The notes under the pieces were generated by a model. That model was not told the origin of the DNA, made no database searches, and saw nothing but the letters and a program-made list of their open reading frames with translations. DNA of 64,000 bases from Paulinella micropora (taxonomy: Eukaryota > Cercozoa > Imbricatea > Euglyphida > Paulinellidae): positions 23,501 to 87,500 of the forward strand of contig WBZZ01001303.1 in assembly GCA_019918135.1 (NCBI GenBank). Direction: 5' to 3'. A program made the translations under genes and the position numbers. Below, piece by piece: positions 43,901 to 53,191 of the stretch (positions are counted from its first letter, which is position 1; each line of letters begins with the position of its first letter).

Positions 43901-46403
43901 CGCACCAGCGATTGTCGCACAGCCGCCGGGTCATTTCTCGTGGCTGTCGCGGGAACGCCGGCTGCGGTCGCGGACGGCCGCGCAGTCGTCCGTAGAAGAT
44001 ACCTTCCGCCAGCAGTGCGCCGTGCGCACGGCGCAGCTGCAGCAGCTCGCGGCCCAGCACCAGCGCGAGCGCTATACTGCGGGTGTGCGCGAGCTCCGGG
44101 TCAGCGTCGCGTCCGGCGCCAAGGGCTCGATCGACGACCTGCGGCAGCACGACCTGCAGACGGGCCTGCACCTTTACGAGCAGGCGCTCATCTCGCCCAG
44201 CCTGTGCGGGCGCCGCAGCGCGTACTCGCGCTACGGCGACCCGCTCGACAACGGCTTCGTCACCCATTCATTCATGTCGGGCCTCACGATCCGCGACTAC
44301 GGCTGGCACATGGTGTCCGCCCGCGAGGTCGTGGGGCGCAACGTGCGCACCGTAGCTACCACCGGCTATTTCCAGCACTCCCTGAGCTTTGCCCTGCAGG
44401 ACGTCCTGTACGTCGTGCCGGGGCTTTTGGTCAGGGGCGGCCGCGACGTCGTGCACGTGCCCGGCCGGGTCGTGGACGGCGCCGCGCAACGGCCCGTGCA
44501 GTCGGCGCTCGCGGAGGTTTGGTTCCGCGAGCCGCGTGTCTGCGCGCTGCACCCGTCGTTGCACGCCTGCCTCGCCCAGCAACGGCCGCGGCTGTGCGCC
44601 AGCTGCGCCGCTGTCCGCCCATGTTTACCAGGCGCTCATCGGTGACAACGGCGATTCTGAGGACGAGCGCGAGCGCCTGGTGCGGTCGGGGCTGCTGTTC
44701 GAGGAGCTGGCGTGGGCCGCATCTGCTGGCCGTGAGTGGCTGCCGCGCACCGTCTTTGCGCTGCCCGTGCTGGCCGAGAGGTTGCGGCGCGCGCATTCAG
44801 ATGTTCAGCAGGTGGCGCCCGTGGCACCCGCGCGGGCGCTCGTTACGCGCCTGCTGCAATACTTGTGCCAGGTGCCCGGCGACGGCGCCTGGTGCGTGCA
44901 CCATGCCTACGTCGCCTCGGAGCTCACGGCCTGGCGCGTCGCGCACGTGTACCGCCTGTCCTGCCGCTGCTCGAGATCCTGCTCAAGCAGGTGCTGTACT
45001 GCTTCCAGGTGCACCGCCTGCCGTTCGGCTACTCCATGGGCGGCGTCGCCGCGTCGTCCTACGGACATTTAGGCACGCAGCTCACGCTCAACACGCGCCA
45101 CAAGCCGTCCAACACCATCCGCTCCACCGAGGGCCACCCCCGCATCCTGGCCCTCACGAGGCTGCAGTCCAAGGGCCAGGACTTCTTGCTGCGGGGCCGG
45201 CTGCGCAGCGCCGAGGACGTCGCCAAGTGGCGGGCCGTCGACCCGGCCAGGCGCGGCGGCGTCCGCGTGCTCGACCGCAGCAGTTCGGTTGTCGACCTGC
45301 GCGCCCTGCTGCAGCGGGCGCCCGCCGCCAGCCTCTGCGCCGCGCTCTACTCCTTCGACTACTACCACCAGGCCCTGCTCGAGCTGGGGCTGCCCGACCT
45401 GCGGCTGCACGTGCAGGACGCCGACCTCGACCTGCGGGGCCTAAGGCGCCGCCGCGCGCCACAGGTCATGGTCGAGGTTGGCACCGGCACCCGCAAGGGC
45501 CGCAAGCGCTCGGCAGCAACAATAGCGGCGGCGACTGTGTCCAAGCGCGCGCGCGCCGCCGCGGGGAAGTAGTCCAAAGTCTCGCGCCAGGGCGCGCTCG
45601 TCGCCTTCGACGACGCCGCCGCCAGGGCGCACGGCTTTGCGGACGGCGGGCTGCAGCTGGCCCGGCTGCTCCGTTCGCAACTGCCGTCCTTTGCCGTGTG
45701 CTCCGCCTGGGCGTCCACTGAGCGGGGGTGGACGTGCGTGCTGCTGCGCGTGTGCAGCGGCAAGAAGGCGCGGCAGAAGGCCGGTGCGCCTTTGCCCGCG
45801 CAGGCCCGCTTCAACACCTACCAGTACAACCACACGCAGCTCTACTGCGAAAGCCTGCTGCGCCAGGCGCTCGCCGCCATGCAGCCTGCCGTTGGCGTCG
45901 ACGCCATCGACCTGTCGACTGTGGACGGGCTGCTGTCCGTGCAGATGCGCCCCCGGGCGCACCACACTGGCACAAGTGCGGCGCCTGCTCGCCAGGCCCG
46001 AGTGGGTGCCCGAGTCACTCGAAATCACGGACCCGCTCGTCGCCTTCCAGGGCCTCGGCATCGAGGCCTGTTGCACGGCGCTGTCCTCCGAGCTCAGGAA
46101 GGCGCACAGCGGCCTCGGCGAGCTCGACTTCTGCCACACGCAGCTTCTGGCCTCCACCATGTGCCTCAAGGGCCTGCCCCTGCCCATCAGCCGCGCGGGC
46201 TACGCGCAGCTCGAGGACGACCCCTTCGAGCGCGCTCTCTTTGAAAAAAACGGCCGTATTTTTATTTGGGAAGCGATAAAGACAAGGTTTCCCAGCGAGG
46301 GTCGATGTACTGGCGCTTTGTGTCGGGCCAGCTGCCGGAAGTGGGCGACGCCTATTTTCAAATCTCGCACGATCGCCTTCCGGCCGGCGTAAAAAGTGAT
46401 TAA
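40913..46403 (+). CDS. RPB1: DNA-directed RNA polymerase II largest subunit (RPB1-like), multiple frame breaks
   Basis: Motifs in order: N-terminal zinc region (CELCGG...CPGHQGH, about 41125-41170; CKFCG); catalytic loop NGDNDGD with Asp codons at 43288, 43294 and 43300, matching the NADFDGD loop; bridge/trigger region DNGFVTHSFMSGLT through TTGYFQ (about 44245-44370); C-terminal IEACCTALSSEL and DPFERALFE. Length is about 1,800 residues. The frame changes near 42150, 43575, 44610, 44965, 45960 and 46265. In-frame stops lie at 42493 (TAA) and 45570 (TAG). From ATG 40913 there is also an early TAG at 40934; otherwise the first long frame opens near 41012 without ATG. All three catalytic Asp are kept, arguing for recent selection. 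No CTD repeats. It would transcribe viral genes in virus factories or the nucleus. Confidence 0.85.
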
Positions 46404-47375
46404 ATTTTGCTTGGTGGTTTTTGTATAAAATTAAAAGATTGCACTGTCACGATTTATTTTTTTTTAAGGATTTTGCAGCAGCAGAATATTGCATACAAGG
46501 ATAAAGCAGTTCATTCTAATTGAAGTAAAAGCACTACTACAGACGATTTTGTGAATGAAACCCACCAGATTGGCAACAGCTTAGCTCATTGAAAAAGGTC
46601 CGGACTCTGCACAAACACCGGCCCCCCCTTAGGGGTTTTGTCGCTCAGCGTGGCCCTTGTCCGAGAAAGCCACGATGACAGACAGAAAAAGGGGGTCGGG
46701 TGGGGGGGCCGGTCCCAATTTCGCGCAAATCTGCCGAAGTTTGCGGGAAAAAGCTGTTTTGTCGCGAAGTTCACCGGGTTCCGTATAGATTCGAATAAAA
46801 AAGTTTGGTCATTTCGGCAATCCTGCAAAGCCTGAGAGCAAAATTTTCGGGAGACGACGGCGGGCGGGGAAATTTACAGAAATCAGAAAATTTTTCCCCT
46901 TCCGCCGTCGTCTCCCCAAATTTTTTAACTTACCTTTAGCAGGATTGCCGAAATGTCCTTTGCTAAAAAAAATTCTGTCGGTAGCCGCAAAATCCTTCAA
47001 AAGCCGTATCGCAAAAATCTGCCGGAGTTTGCGGCAGAAAGCTGTTTTGTCGCGAAATTCACCGGGTTCCGGGCAGATTCATAAAAAAGTTTGGTCATTT
47101 CGGCAATCCTGCAAAGCCTGAGAGCAAAATTTTCGGGAGACGACGGCGGGCGGGGAAATTTACAGAAATCAGAAAATTTTTCCCTTCCCGCCGTCGTCTC
47201 CCCAAATTTTTTAACTTACCTTTAGCAGGATTGCCGAAATGTCCTTTGCTAAAAAAAATTCTGACGGGAGCCGCAAAATCCGTCAGAAGCCGTTTCGCGC
47301 AAATCTGCAGGAGTTTGCGGCGAAAAGTCGTTTTGTCGCGAAATTCACCGGGTTCCGGGAAGATGTTAAAGACCA
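46404..47375. repeat. Hairpin repeat units, two near-identical copies plus a partial third
   Basis: Two units, about 46740-46990 and 47020-47280, are nearly identical. Each has GTCGCGAARTTCACCGGGTTCC, GGCAATCCTGC, a long hairpin (arms around GACGACGGCGGGCGGGGAAA and its complement) and CCGAAATGTCCTTTGCTAAA. A partial third begins near 47300. The hairpins are at about 46820-46949 and 47101-47235. The text links this family with the arrays at 4.8, 29.2 and 35.8 kb. The first 300 bases (46404-46730) are AT-rich spacer without a gene. Confidence 0.85.
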
Positions 47376-47381
47376 ATGCAT

Positions 47382-47474
47382 CCGGAAGTGGGCGACGCCT
47401 ATTTTCAAATTTCACACGATCGCCCTTCCGGCCAGCGTAAAAAAAGTGAGTAAATTTTGCTTGGTGGTTTTTTG
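47382..47474 (+). pseudogene. Duplicate of the RPB1 3' end
   Basis: About 90 bases (CCGGAAGTGGGCGACGCC ... TTGCTTGGTGGTTTTT) match 46335-46425, the last 20 or so codons of RPB1 and its 3' flank, with one extra base in CGCCC and a few substitutions. It lies just after the tandem hairpin units, as if unit and gene end were copied together. Confidence 0.85.
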
Positions 47475-47493
47475 TTTTCAATGAAACGATTGT

Positions 47494-48228
47494 TTAAAAA
47501 AAGAATACAGGGTCAAGCAACGGATTTCCGCGCGTGTTACTGTTTATTTGTAAATTAGGGTGGTCCAAGTTCTGAACATTCTGTCGCAGGATGTTTTGTA
47601 GCCGGACCCCGATGGCCTCATCGCACTTTTCGATGTAGAGCGACGAGACCTGTGTTAGGCCGTGCCAGATCACGGAAATTTCTGGCGAATTGACTTTAAA
47701 CAAGCTAACCCTGCAAGGACCGCTGACCTTGAGCTCTGTGTTTGGCAGTGGGTTTGCTGTGCGTTCCATTTTAAGGCGCGTGCAATAGGGCGCGTGCAGG
47801 ACCAGCGGGCTGCCGGTAGCGTCGGTGATGCTGAAGTCTGATAGTCGCAGTTCGAACACGCCCGTCAGGTTTTCGACAAGGGCACGCGGCAGGCTTATTT
47901 TTTGGATAGTGACCTTTCGTAGGTTCTGGATCAGTCGCGGCAGCGTGCAGAGCTGTGTTAGCCAGGCTTCAATCTTTCGTGCTATCTGGCCGTCGCGGCC
48001 GAAGAGGTTCAGAGATGAAGGCAACCACGAATCGTACTGACATTTGTTGACCAGCTTCGTGAGTGTCTTGATGTCTACTGAGAAGGCACGCTCGCCCTGC
48101 AAACAATTTTCCCAGGCAGTCTGCAGGGCTTTCTTGTTTTCGAGCTGTTCAAAGAAGCGACGTTCGGCTTCGGGTGGATAGATTTCCTGTACTATGGTCA
48201 TCTTCTCCGTCGAGACCTTCTGTAACAT
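47494..48228 (-). CDS. Unknown protein, shorter paralogue of the 18.8-kb gene
   Basis: ATG 48228 (MLQKVSTEKMTIVQEIYPPE) gives an intact 244-residue protein. It shares with the 16-18.8-kb gene a helical N-terminal segment (TAWENCLQGE versus VAWQNCVQSLE), a spacer with a Trp-containing helix, and a later HAPYC versus YAPYC motif. The centre has LRR-like strands (FELRLSDFSITDATGS; VSSLYIEKCDEAIG). No F-box is evident. It is about 600 residues shorter than its relative, so it is either truncated or a minimal version. It is convergent with the stray RPB1 3' end. Confidence 0.6.
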   Translation of the reverse strand: MLQKVSTEKMTIVQEIYPPEAERRFFEQLENKKALQTAWENCLQGERAFSVDIKTLTKLVNKCQYDSWLPSSLNLFGRDGQIARKIEAWLTQLCTLPRLIQNLRKVTIQKISLPRALVENLTGVFELRLSDFSITDATGSPLVLHAPYCTRLKMERTANPLPNTELKVSGPCRVSLFKVNSPEISVIWHGLTQVSSLYIEKCDEAIGVRLQNILRQNVQNLDHPNLQINSNTRGNPLLDPVFFF

Positions 48229-48382
48229 AATTCCAGAGTTCAGGTGTCAGACATTGGTACAAGCCGGGCATTGAGCCGGCAAGGTTTCTTTTTTTGCCCT
48301 TGCTGTTTAAGGTTTATTCTACTCTTTTTTTTTAAAGAAAAGGGGGCATTGGTACACACACACAAAAATAAATAAAAAATGT

Positions 48383-49219
48383 TTAGCGCGGGGCGTCCGG
48401 GTCTCGCAGGCGTTTCTTAGGGGAACGCCCATCCGCGGGCGTGAGCCGGGTCTGCGACAGTCTCTGCTTGCCCCAGCCGTCACGCACAAACAGTTGCACT
48501 TTCTCTCGCCGCCGGCGCGCCAGGTCCCAGCCACTCACAGGCAGCACCGTGTCCAGTACTTTGGACGCGCTGGTCCGCTCCTTGGCGGCGCTCAACAAAA
48601 TATCATAGCAGGGCCGAAGTTGCGCGAGCTTGTCCTGCAGCAACTGCTCCACGTCGCCGGCCCCGCCGCAGCTAAGCGGCACTGGCTCTTTTGCGCCCGG
48701 GGGTACTTCCAGGAGAAACTCGAAGGAGAACGAAATGGTGATTTCGTCGTGCTGCGCGCCGGGCAGGGTCGTGCGCAGCGAAAATTTGGTCTGGCCCCTC
48801 TTGTTCGGCTTGCCCAGCGACCCCTTCAGCTCCGTGCAGGCCGCGGGCTTGTTAAGGAACAGGGCTTCGAACTACGACGCCTGAGGGCGGCGGGCTAGCG
48901 ACAGGAGCCAAGAGGCCGTGCGGACTGCCTCAGGGATCTGCAACAGCCTGCACCGGTCCAGCGCATGGTCGGGGACAACGTCGTCCTCGACCCCGGAGTC
49001 GCTGCTCTCGTCGTGGTCGCTGACGTCACACTCTGGGGTCCGCTCGTAACGCACGTGAATATTGACACGGCAGCCCGTGGCCACGAGCGCGGTGCCGGTC
49101 AGCCCGAACACGCGGATGCTCTGCAGGGCACCGAGCGTCGGCATTGGCCCGAGGGCAGTCTGCAGGAGCCTACGAGGAGGAGGATGTCCAACGGGCACCG
49201 CGCTTGGTTCGATGGCCAT
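48383..49219 (-). CDS. Unknown protein with one in-frame TAG
   Basis: ATG 49219 (MAIEPSAVPVGHPP) opens a frame with an acidic patch (DVSDHDESSDSGVEDD). A TAG at 48872-48874 interrupts it, and the same frame continues with well-formed sequence (ALFLNKPAACTELKGSLG; ITISFSFEFLLEVPPG) to a basic C-terminal tail (RSPKKRLRDPDAPR) at 48383. The total is about 278 residues. No domain is recognised. The basic tail resembles a nuclear localisation signal, by inference. Protein-like text on both sides of the stop argues for one gene. Confidence 0.5.
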
Positions 49220-49571
49220 GTTTTGTTTTTGTCCGTGCAAAAGAAAAAAGGACGGGCGCCAGTTCCCACCCCCCGGCGGCCCCCCCTTCCTCTAAGCCGG
49301 GAAAAAAAGGGAAAGTAGAACAACAAAAAAAAGGTGGGGGCCGGCCCCCCCCCCCCCGAATTCGAGGGGAAAGCTGAAGACGGAAGTGACAGCGGGGCTT
49401 CTGCAAATTTTTTTCTCTGCTTTTTTCTTATTCTCTGAAGTGCCGCACCTTGTGCGCCAGACGGCCCCCCCCCCCCCACCCGGACGACGTGAAGAGGAGG
49501 GAGAGAGAGAGCGCAGACCGCACAGACAGTAAAAAGGCGGCCCCTGGCTTTTTTAGTTTTTTTGTGCATGC
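49220..49571. other. Divergent spacer with C and G runs
   Basis: No gene is supported. It has C runs near 49347 and 49468 and AT-rich segments, and probably holds the promoters of the two divergent genes. Confidence 0.45.
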
Positions 49572-50310
49572 ATGCACACCACGACGCAGCCGAACAAGCG
49601 GGTCCAGACTCTGCTCCGCTGGGCGGAGCAAGGCCGGGCCCTGGCCCAGTACGACCTGGGGGTTTGCTACGATCTCGGGAAGGGAGTGCCGCAGGACTGC
49701 AGCAAGGCGGCGGAGTGGTACGCGAAGGCGGCCGCGCAAAATCTAAGCAGTGCGCAGTACAACCTGGGGATGTGTTACGATCTCGGAGAGGGAGTGCTGC
49801 AGGACCGCACCAAGGCAGAGAAGTACTTCATTCTGGCCGCAGAACAGGGCTTGGCCGAAGCCCAGTACGCCCTGGGTTGGTTGTATCGCAACAGGAAGGA
49901 AATCCGCGACGACCAGCGCGCGGTTAAGTATTTGTCCCAGGCCGCAGAACAGGGGCACACCGGGGCCTGATGCAAACTATGGGAATGCTACGAAACCGGG
50001 CAAGGAGTGCCGCAGGACAGCGAGAAAGCGGTCGAGTACCTGGCCTCAGCGGCGGCCGGGGGCGATGCCGTGGCCCAGTACAACCTGGGCCTCTGCCGCC
50101 TCAACGGCCAGGGAGCGATCCGGGACCCACGCCAGGCACTAGCTTGGCTGACCCTGGCAGCAGAGCAGGGCTACAGCGCCGCACAGCGCGTTCTCGGGCT
50201 CTGCTACTACTACGGGCAGGGAGTGCCCCGAGACTCGGGCCAAGCGCTAGCGTGGTTTGCGCAGGCCGCGCAACAAGGGGACGCCACGGGGATATACTGG
50301 GGCAATGAGA
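49572..50310 (+). CDS. Sel1-like repeat protein with one in-frame TGA
   Basis: ATG 49572 (MHTTTQPNKRVQTLL) is followed by tandem Sel1/TPR-like repeats of about 36 residues, with signatures A-QY-LG-CY-G-GV-D-KA--W---AA-QG. Four repeats precede a TGA at 49968, within a repeat. The same frame continues with two to three more (TGQGVPQDSEKAVEYL; GVPRDSGQALAWFAQAA). The frame stays open to 50495, but after about 50310 it enters repeat DNA, so the end is uncertain. Sel1 repeats form solenoids for protein-protein contacts, often adaptors in ER-associated degradation or signalling. The partner is unknown. Confidence 0.8.
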
Positions 50311-50545
50311 GAGCAGGTGCATGGGGGACGGTGGGAAGAGTTGGCGTTACCTGCGCGGCCCCACCACCCTATCCATTTTCCCTTAAACGCATGGAGGAGG
50401 GGGGCCTGTGTTTTATTAATAGGCGAGTAGTGGGGGGGGGGGGGGGGGGGGGGAAGGTGTGCGTTATCTGTGGCCTTCCCCCTCCGCGCATTTAAAGAAA
50501 CTTGAGGGGGGGGGGGGGGCCACAGATAACGCCTACTTTTTTCCC
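50311..50545. other. Spacer with a 22-base G run
   Basis: It holds G22 at 50432-50453 and a second G run at 50505-50519. Between them CCGCGCATTTAAAGAAA and related text recall repeats at 30.0 and 37.5 kb. No gene is seen. The left end of Fanzor copy 2 begins near 50546. Confidence 0.6.
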
Positions 50546-50987
50546 CTCCCCCGCGCGCCTGCCTCTCACTGATTCAAGGGGGAAAAAATTTTCATTTTTT
50601 ATTCTTGGCATCAGCACCAAAAGGCTAAGAACGAAAGCTCCTGGTTGGCGCACAATTTCTCTCGCACTCTCTCTCTCTCTCTCTCTCTCTTTTCTCTCCC
50701 GCTCCCTTTTGCTCTTCCCTCTTCCTCGTTTTGCTTTTGCGCTCTTTCTCTCACTCCTCTCCATTTGCTCCCGTTTCTTACCATATTCCATTTCATTTCC
50801 AGGAGACGGGGGGGGGAGAGAGGAGAGGGCGCTCCGAGCAAAATCTACCTGCTTCCTCCTTTCTGTGCAGCGAAATTCAGACACAAAATTAGTTGCTTAT
50901 TTTGTTAGCAGGTACAGCAGATGAAAATGGGGGGACTACTTGACAGTGCTGGGCCTGCCCTGATTATGATCTAGACCATCCCGGCCA

Positions 50988-52901
50988 ATGAAGCAGCTCA
51001 CTCTCTGGGAGCCAGTAGCAAGACGTTTAGCGCCGGGGCCCGGGGGCAGTGTCCCCCGCGCAACCCCTGCGCTCCCTCAATCTAGCCAGCACAAGCGTGC
51101 TAGGAGCCCCTCTCCAGTCTCACAGCCCGTGAGCTCGAAATTACGAGAAGGCAAAGCCAGGGAAAAGAAGCTGAAATGCACCCCGACGCCCGCGGTGAGC
51201 AGCGGGCCGGTTCGGGCGTCGTTCTGGACCGACACTGCACAGGAGCTGTCCAGACAGTTACCTCTGGTCGCGGGAAGCGACTTGCGCAGAGCAGGTTGTT
51301 GGCCCATTTCTCTCAGCAAAATTTTAGCGCGCGGATCCTGGAGCTCGACCCGCAGGTACGAGCCGGCAACGACACACAGCTCACAAGCAACAACGTCTTG
51401 GCAGTCGCGGCTGTCTTCGCTGCCTCACACCGTAGTCTGTGCGCGACTCCACGCAGCCAAGGGCAGGAAGGTGCCCAAGAAGAAAGCTGGCAGCCAAAAG
51501 GCGACACCAGCGCTCAAGACAGTCACGTACCGAATCTACCCCAGCAGCCACAACCCACAAACTAGGCAAGCCTGGTTACGCAAGGCCTGGCTGGTATATA
51601 AGGCTATCCATACAATCTGGAACGCTGCTGTGGCCTGGCTACGAGAGGAGGATAAGCGTTTTCCTGTGCCGAGCCAAGAACAGCCTGTGCTGTCGTCGAC
51701 CAAGAGGCGACGCATAGAGAAACCAGAGGCCAAGGAAGAGACGGCCGAAGAAACGCAAGCTAGAAAAGCCCGGGAACGACAGGAGCAACAAGAGCGCAGA
51801 GAACAAAGAAGGGCCGAGATGGGCGGTAGAATGCGGCGTCTGGGCGACTTTGACCTAGATACTTTGCGCCTGCGGTTTGTGAAGGACGGGAGCGAATTCG
51901 TGCAACAACATTCGTGGCTTCTCCAGGTGCCGTACGATATCCGCGCAGTGGCCATTCGCGACTTGCAGGCGGCGCGCAAATCAGCCATTGCAAATCTTAA
52001 GCAGACGCGTAAGTTCTTTCACTGGAAGAAGGTAAACTTCCGCAAGTGGCAGGAGCGCAAGTCGACGATTGCGATTTCGCACACGGTTTGGGGGCGTAAG
52101 CGAGGCTTTTTTGCCGGCTTCTTCGGGCCGGAATCACTTACCTCCAGAGATCACCAATGGTTGCAGCATGAAATCAAGCACGACGTGCGCTTGAGAGTCG
52201 ATCGCCTAGGCAAGTGGTACTTACACGTGCCCATAGAGATAGAGCAGCGCGAGCGCGACGTGCTCGTGCCAGACTCGAAGCGCGTAGTAAGCATTGACCC
52301 GGGCGTCAGGAGCTTTCTGACGGTGTACCACGCGGATTCAGGTGCGATAACTGAGTGGGGTCGCGGGTCCATTGCGCGCGTGTACCGCCTGCACAAGCAT
52401 ATCGACGCGCTGCTGAGCAAGCACGACCTGGTGCCCAAGGAGAAGAAACGGCACCGCTGGCGCTTACGGCGCGCCATCACTCGGGTGCGTGCCAAGGTCT
52501 TGAACATGGTAGCCGACGTGCACAAGAAGGCAGCTAGGTGGCTGCTAGATAACCACGACTACGTCGTGCTACCTTGGTTCGGAGCGTCCGACATGGTGAA
52601 AGGCAAAGAGATTTCACGGAAAGCCAAGCGCAACATGCTGGCCTGGCGCCACGCGGCCTTCCGTACGCGCCTGCTGAACCTGCAACGAGAATATGCAGGG
52701 AAGTGCAAGGTGCTAGTATGCAACGAAGGCTTCACCACCCAAACCTGTACGCAATGCGGGGCCCTGTGGCAGGACATCGGAGCCGCCAAGGTGTACAGCT
52801 GTCAGTGGTGCGCCTTGCAACACGGGCGCGACATGAACGCTAGCCGCAACATTCTCTTGAGACTGCTGGCCCTAGGCAAGCAAGACATTTATACAAACTA
52901 A
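50988..52901 (+). CDS. Fanzor (TnpB-like RNA-guided nuclease), copy 2
   Basis: ATG 50988 (MKQLTLWEPVARR) gives an intact 637-residue protein that closely matches copy 1 across its length. RuvC residues are Asp437 (VSIDPGVR), Glu580 (CNEGFTTQTC) and Asp615 (HGRDMNASRN), with the same four zinc-ribbon cysteines. Many differences are conservative, which suggests both copies have been kept under selection for protein function or that divergence is recent. Nearby genes are frame-broken while both Fanzors are not. The nuclease would act with the RNA from the 3' end of the element. The family is certain; activity is inferred. Confidence 0.9.
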   Translation: MKQLTLWEPVARRLAPGPGGSVPRATPALPQSSQHKRARSPSPVSQPVSSKLREGKAREKKLKCTPTPAVSSGPVRASFWTDTAQELSRQLPLVAGSDLRRAGCWPISLSKILARGSWSSTRRYEPATTHSSQATTSWQSRLSSLPHTVVCARLHAAKGRKVPKKKAGSQKATPALKTVTYRIYPSSHNPQTRQAWLRKAWLVYKAIHTIWNAAVAWLREEDKRFPVPSQEQPVLSSTKRRRIEKPEAKEETAEETQARKARERQEQQERREQRRAEMGGRMRRLGDFDLDTLRLRFVKDGSEFVQQHSWLLQVPYDIRAVAIRDLQAARKSAIANLKQTRKFFHWKKVNFRKWQERKSTIAISHTVWGRKRGFFAGFFGPESLTSRDHQWLQHEIKHDVRLRVDRLGKWYLHVPIEIEQRERDVLVPDSKRVVSIDPGVRSFLTVYHADSGAITEWGRGSIARVYRLHKHIDALLSKHDLVPKEKKRHRWRLRRAITRVRAKVLNMVADVHKKAARWLLDNHDYVVLPWFGASDMVKGKEISRKAKRNMLAWRHAAFRTRLLNLQREYAGKCKVLVCNEGFTTQTCTQCGALWQDIGAAKVYSCQWCALQHGRDMNASRNILLRLLALGKQDIYTN

Positions 52902-53019
52902 CACACGAAGATCCGGGACTGGAGATGTGATCTATTATCGTGTTTTGCCAGATGGAGCCTGACTGTGTCGTGAACAGTCTGTAGTGTCTCGGTCGCAAGA
53001 TCAAAGACTTCAATCCATC
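52902..53019 (+). ncRNA. Candidate omega/fRNA scaffold of Fanzor copy 2
   Basis: This 118-base non-coding region is highly similar to 32483-32601 up to CAATCCATC, then diverges at once. It carries GCCAGATGGAGCCTGAC, in which the small stem of copy 1 is weakened by one change. The candidate guide begins at 53020. Confidence 0.55.
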
Positions 53020-53191
53020 GGGCCACCACAAACTGAATTTTTTTTTCAGAAGAGACATTTGGCACTAGCGTCAATTTCGCGGGGCGGAGGGGCCAACAAA
53101 GAGAGGATCTGGCGTGTTGCTTCTTTTCTTTCTTTTTTAATAAAGATTAAATTCTTCTACTAACAAGATCGAACAGTCTGTCTCTCTCTCA

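Larger units (their letters stand above)
50546..53019 (+). mobile_element. Fanzor-carrying mobile element, copy 2
   Basis: About 2.47 kb, same length and organisation as copy 1: a CTCCCCCGCG left end, a pyrimidine-rich leader (CTCTCTCT tract near 50665-50690), the gene, the conserved 3' region, and a right end at CAATCCATC followed by GGGCCACCAC. The copies differ by scattered substitutions and a few codon-sized indels. It has no recombinase gene. The flanks differ from copy 1, which defines the right boundary to within a base or two. Confidence 0.75.

Noticed and set aside
43094..45721. Very long plus-strand frame overlapping RPB1
   Set aside because: Its translation is almost wholly Arg/Ala/Pro-rich and lacks the RPB1 motifs, which lie in the other frames.
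41012..46403. Introns or inteins as the cause of the RPB1 breaks
   Set aside because: Conserved text continues directly across each break by a one- or two-base shift or a single stop, with no inserted sequence or splice-like boundaries.
30131..53019. IS607 serine recombinase belonging to the Fanzor elements
   Set aside because: No resolvase-like frame is present in either copy or elsewhere in the window.
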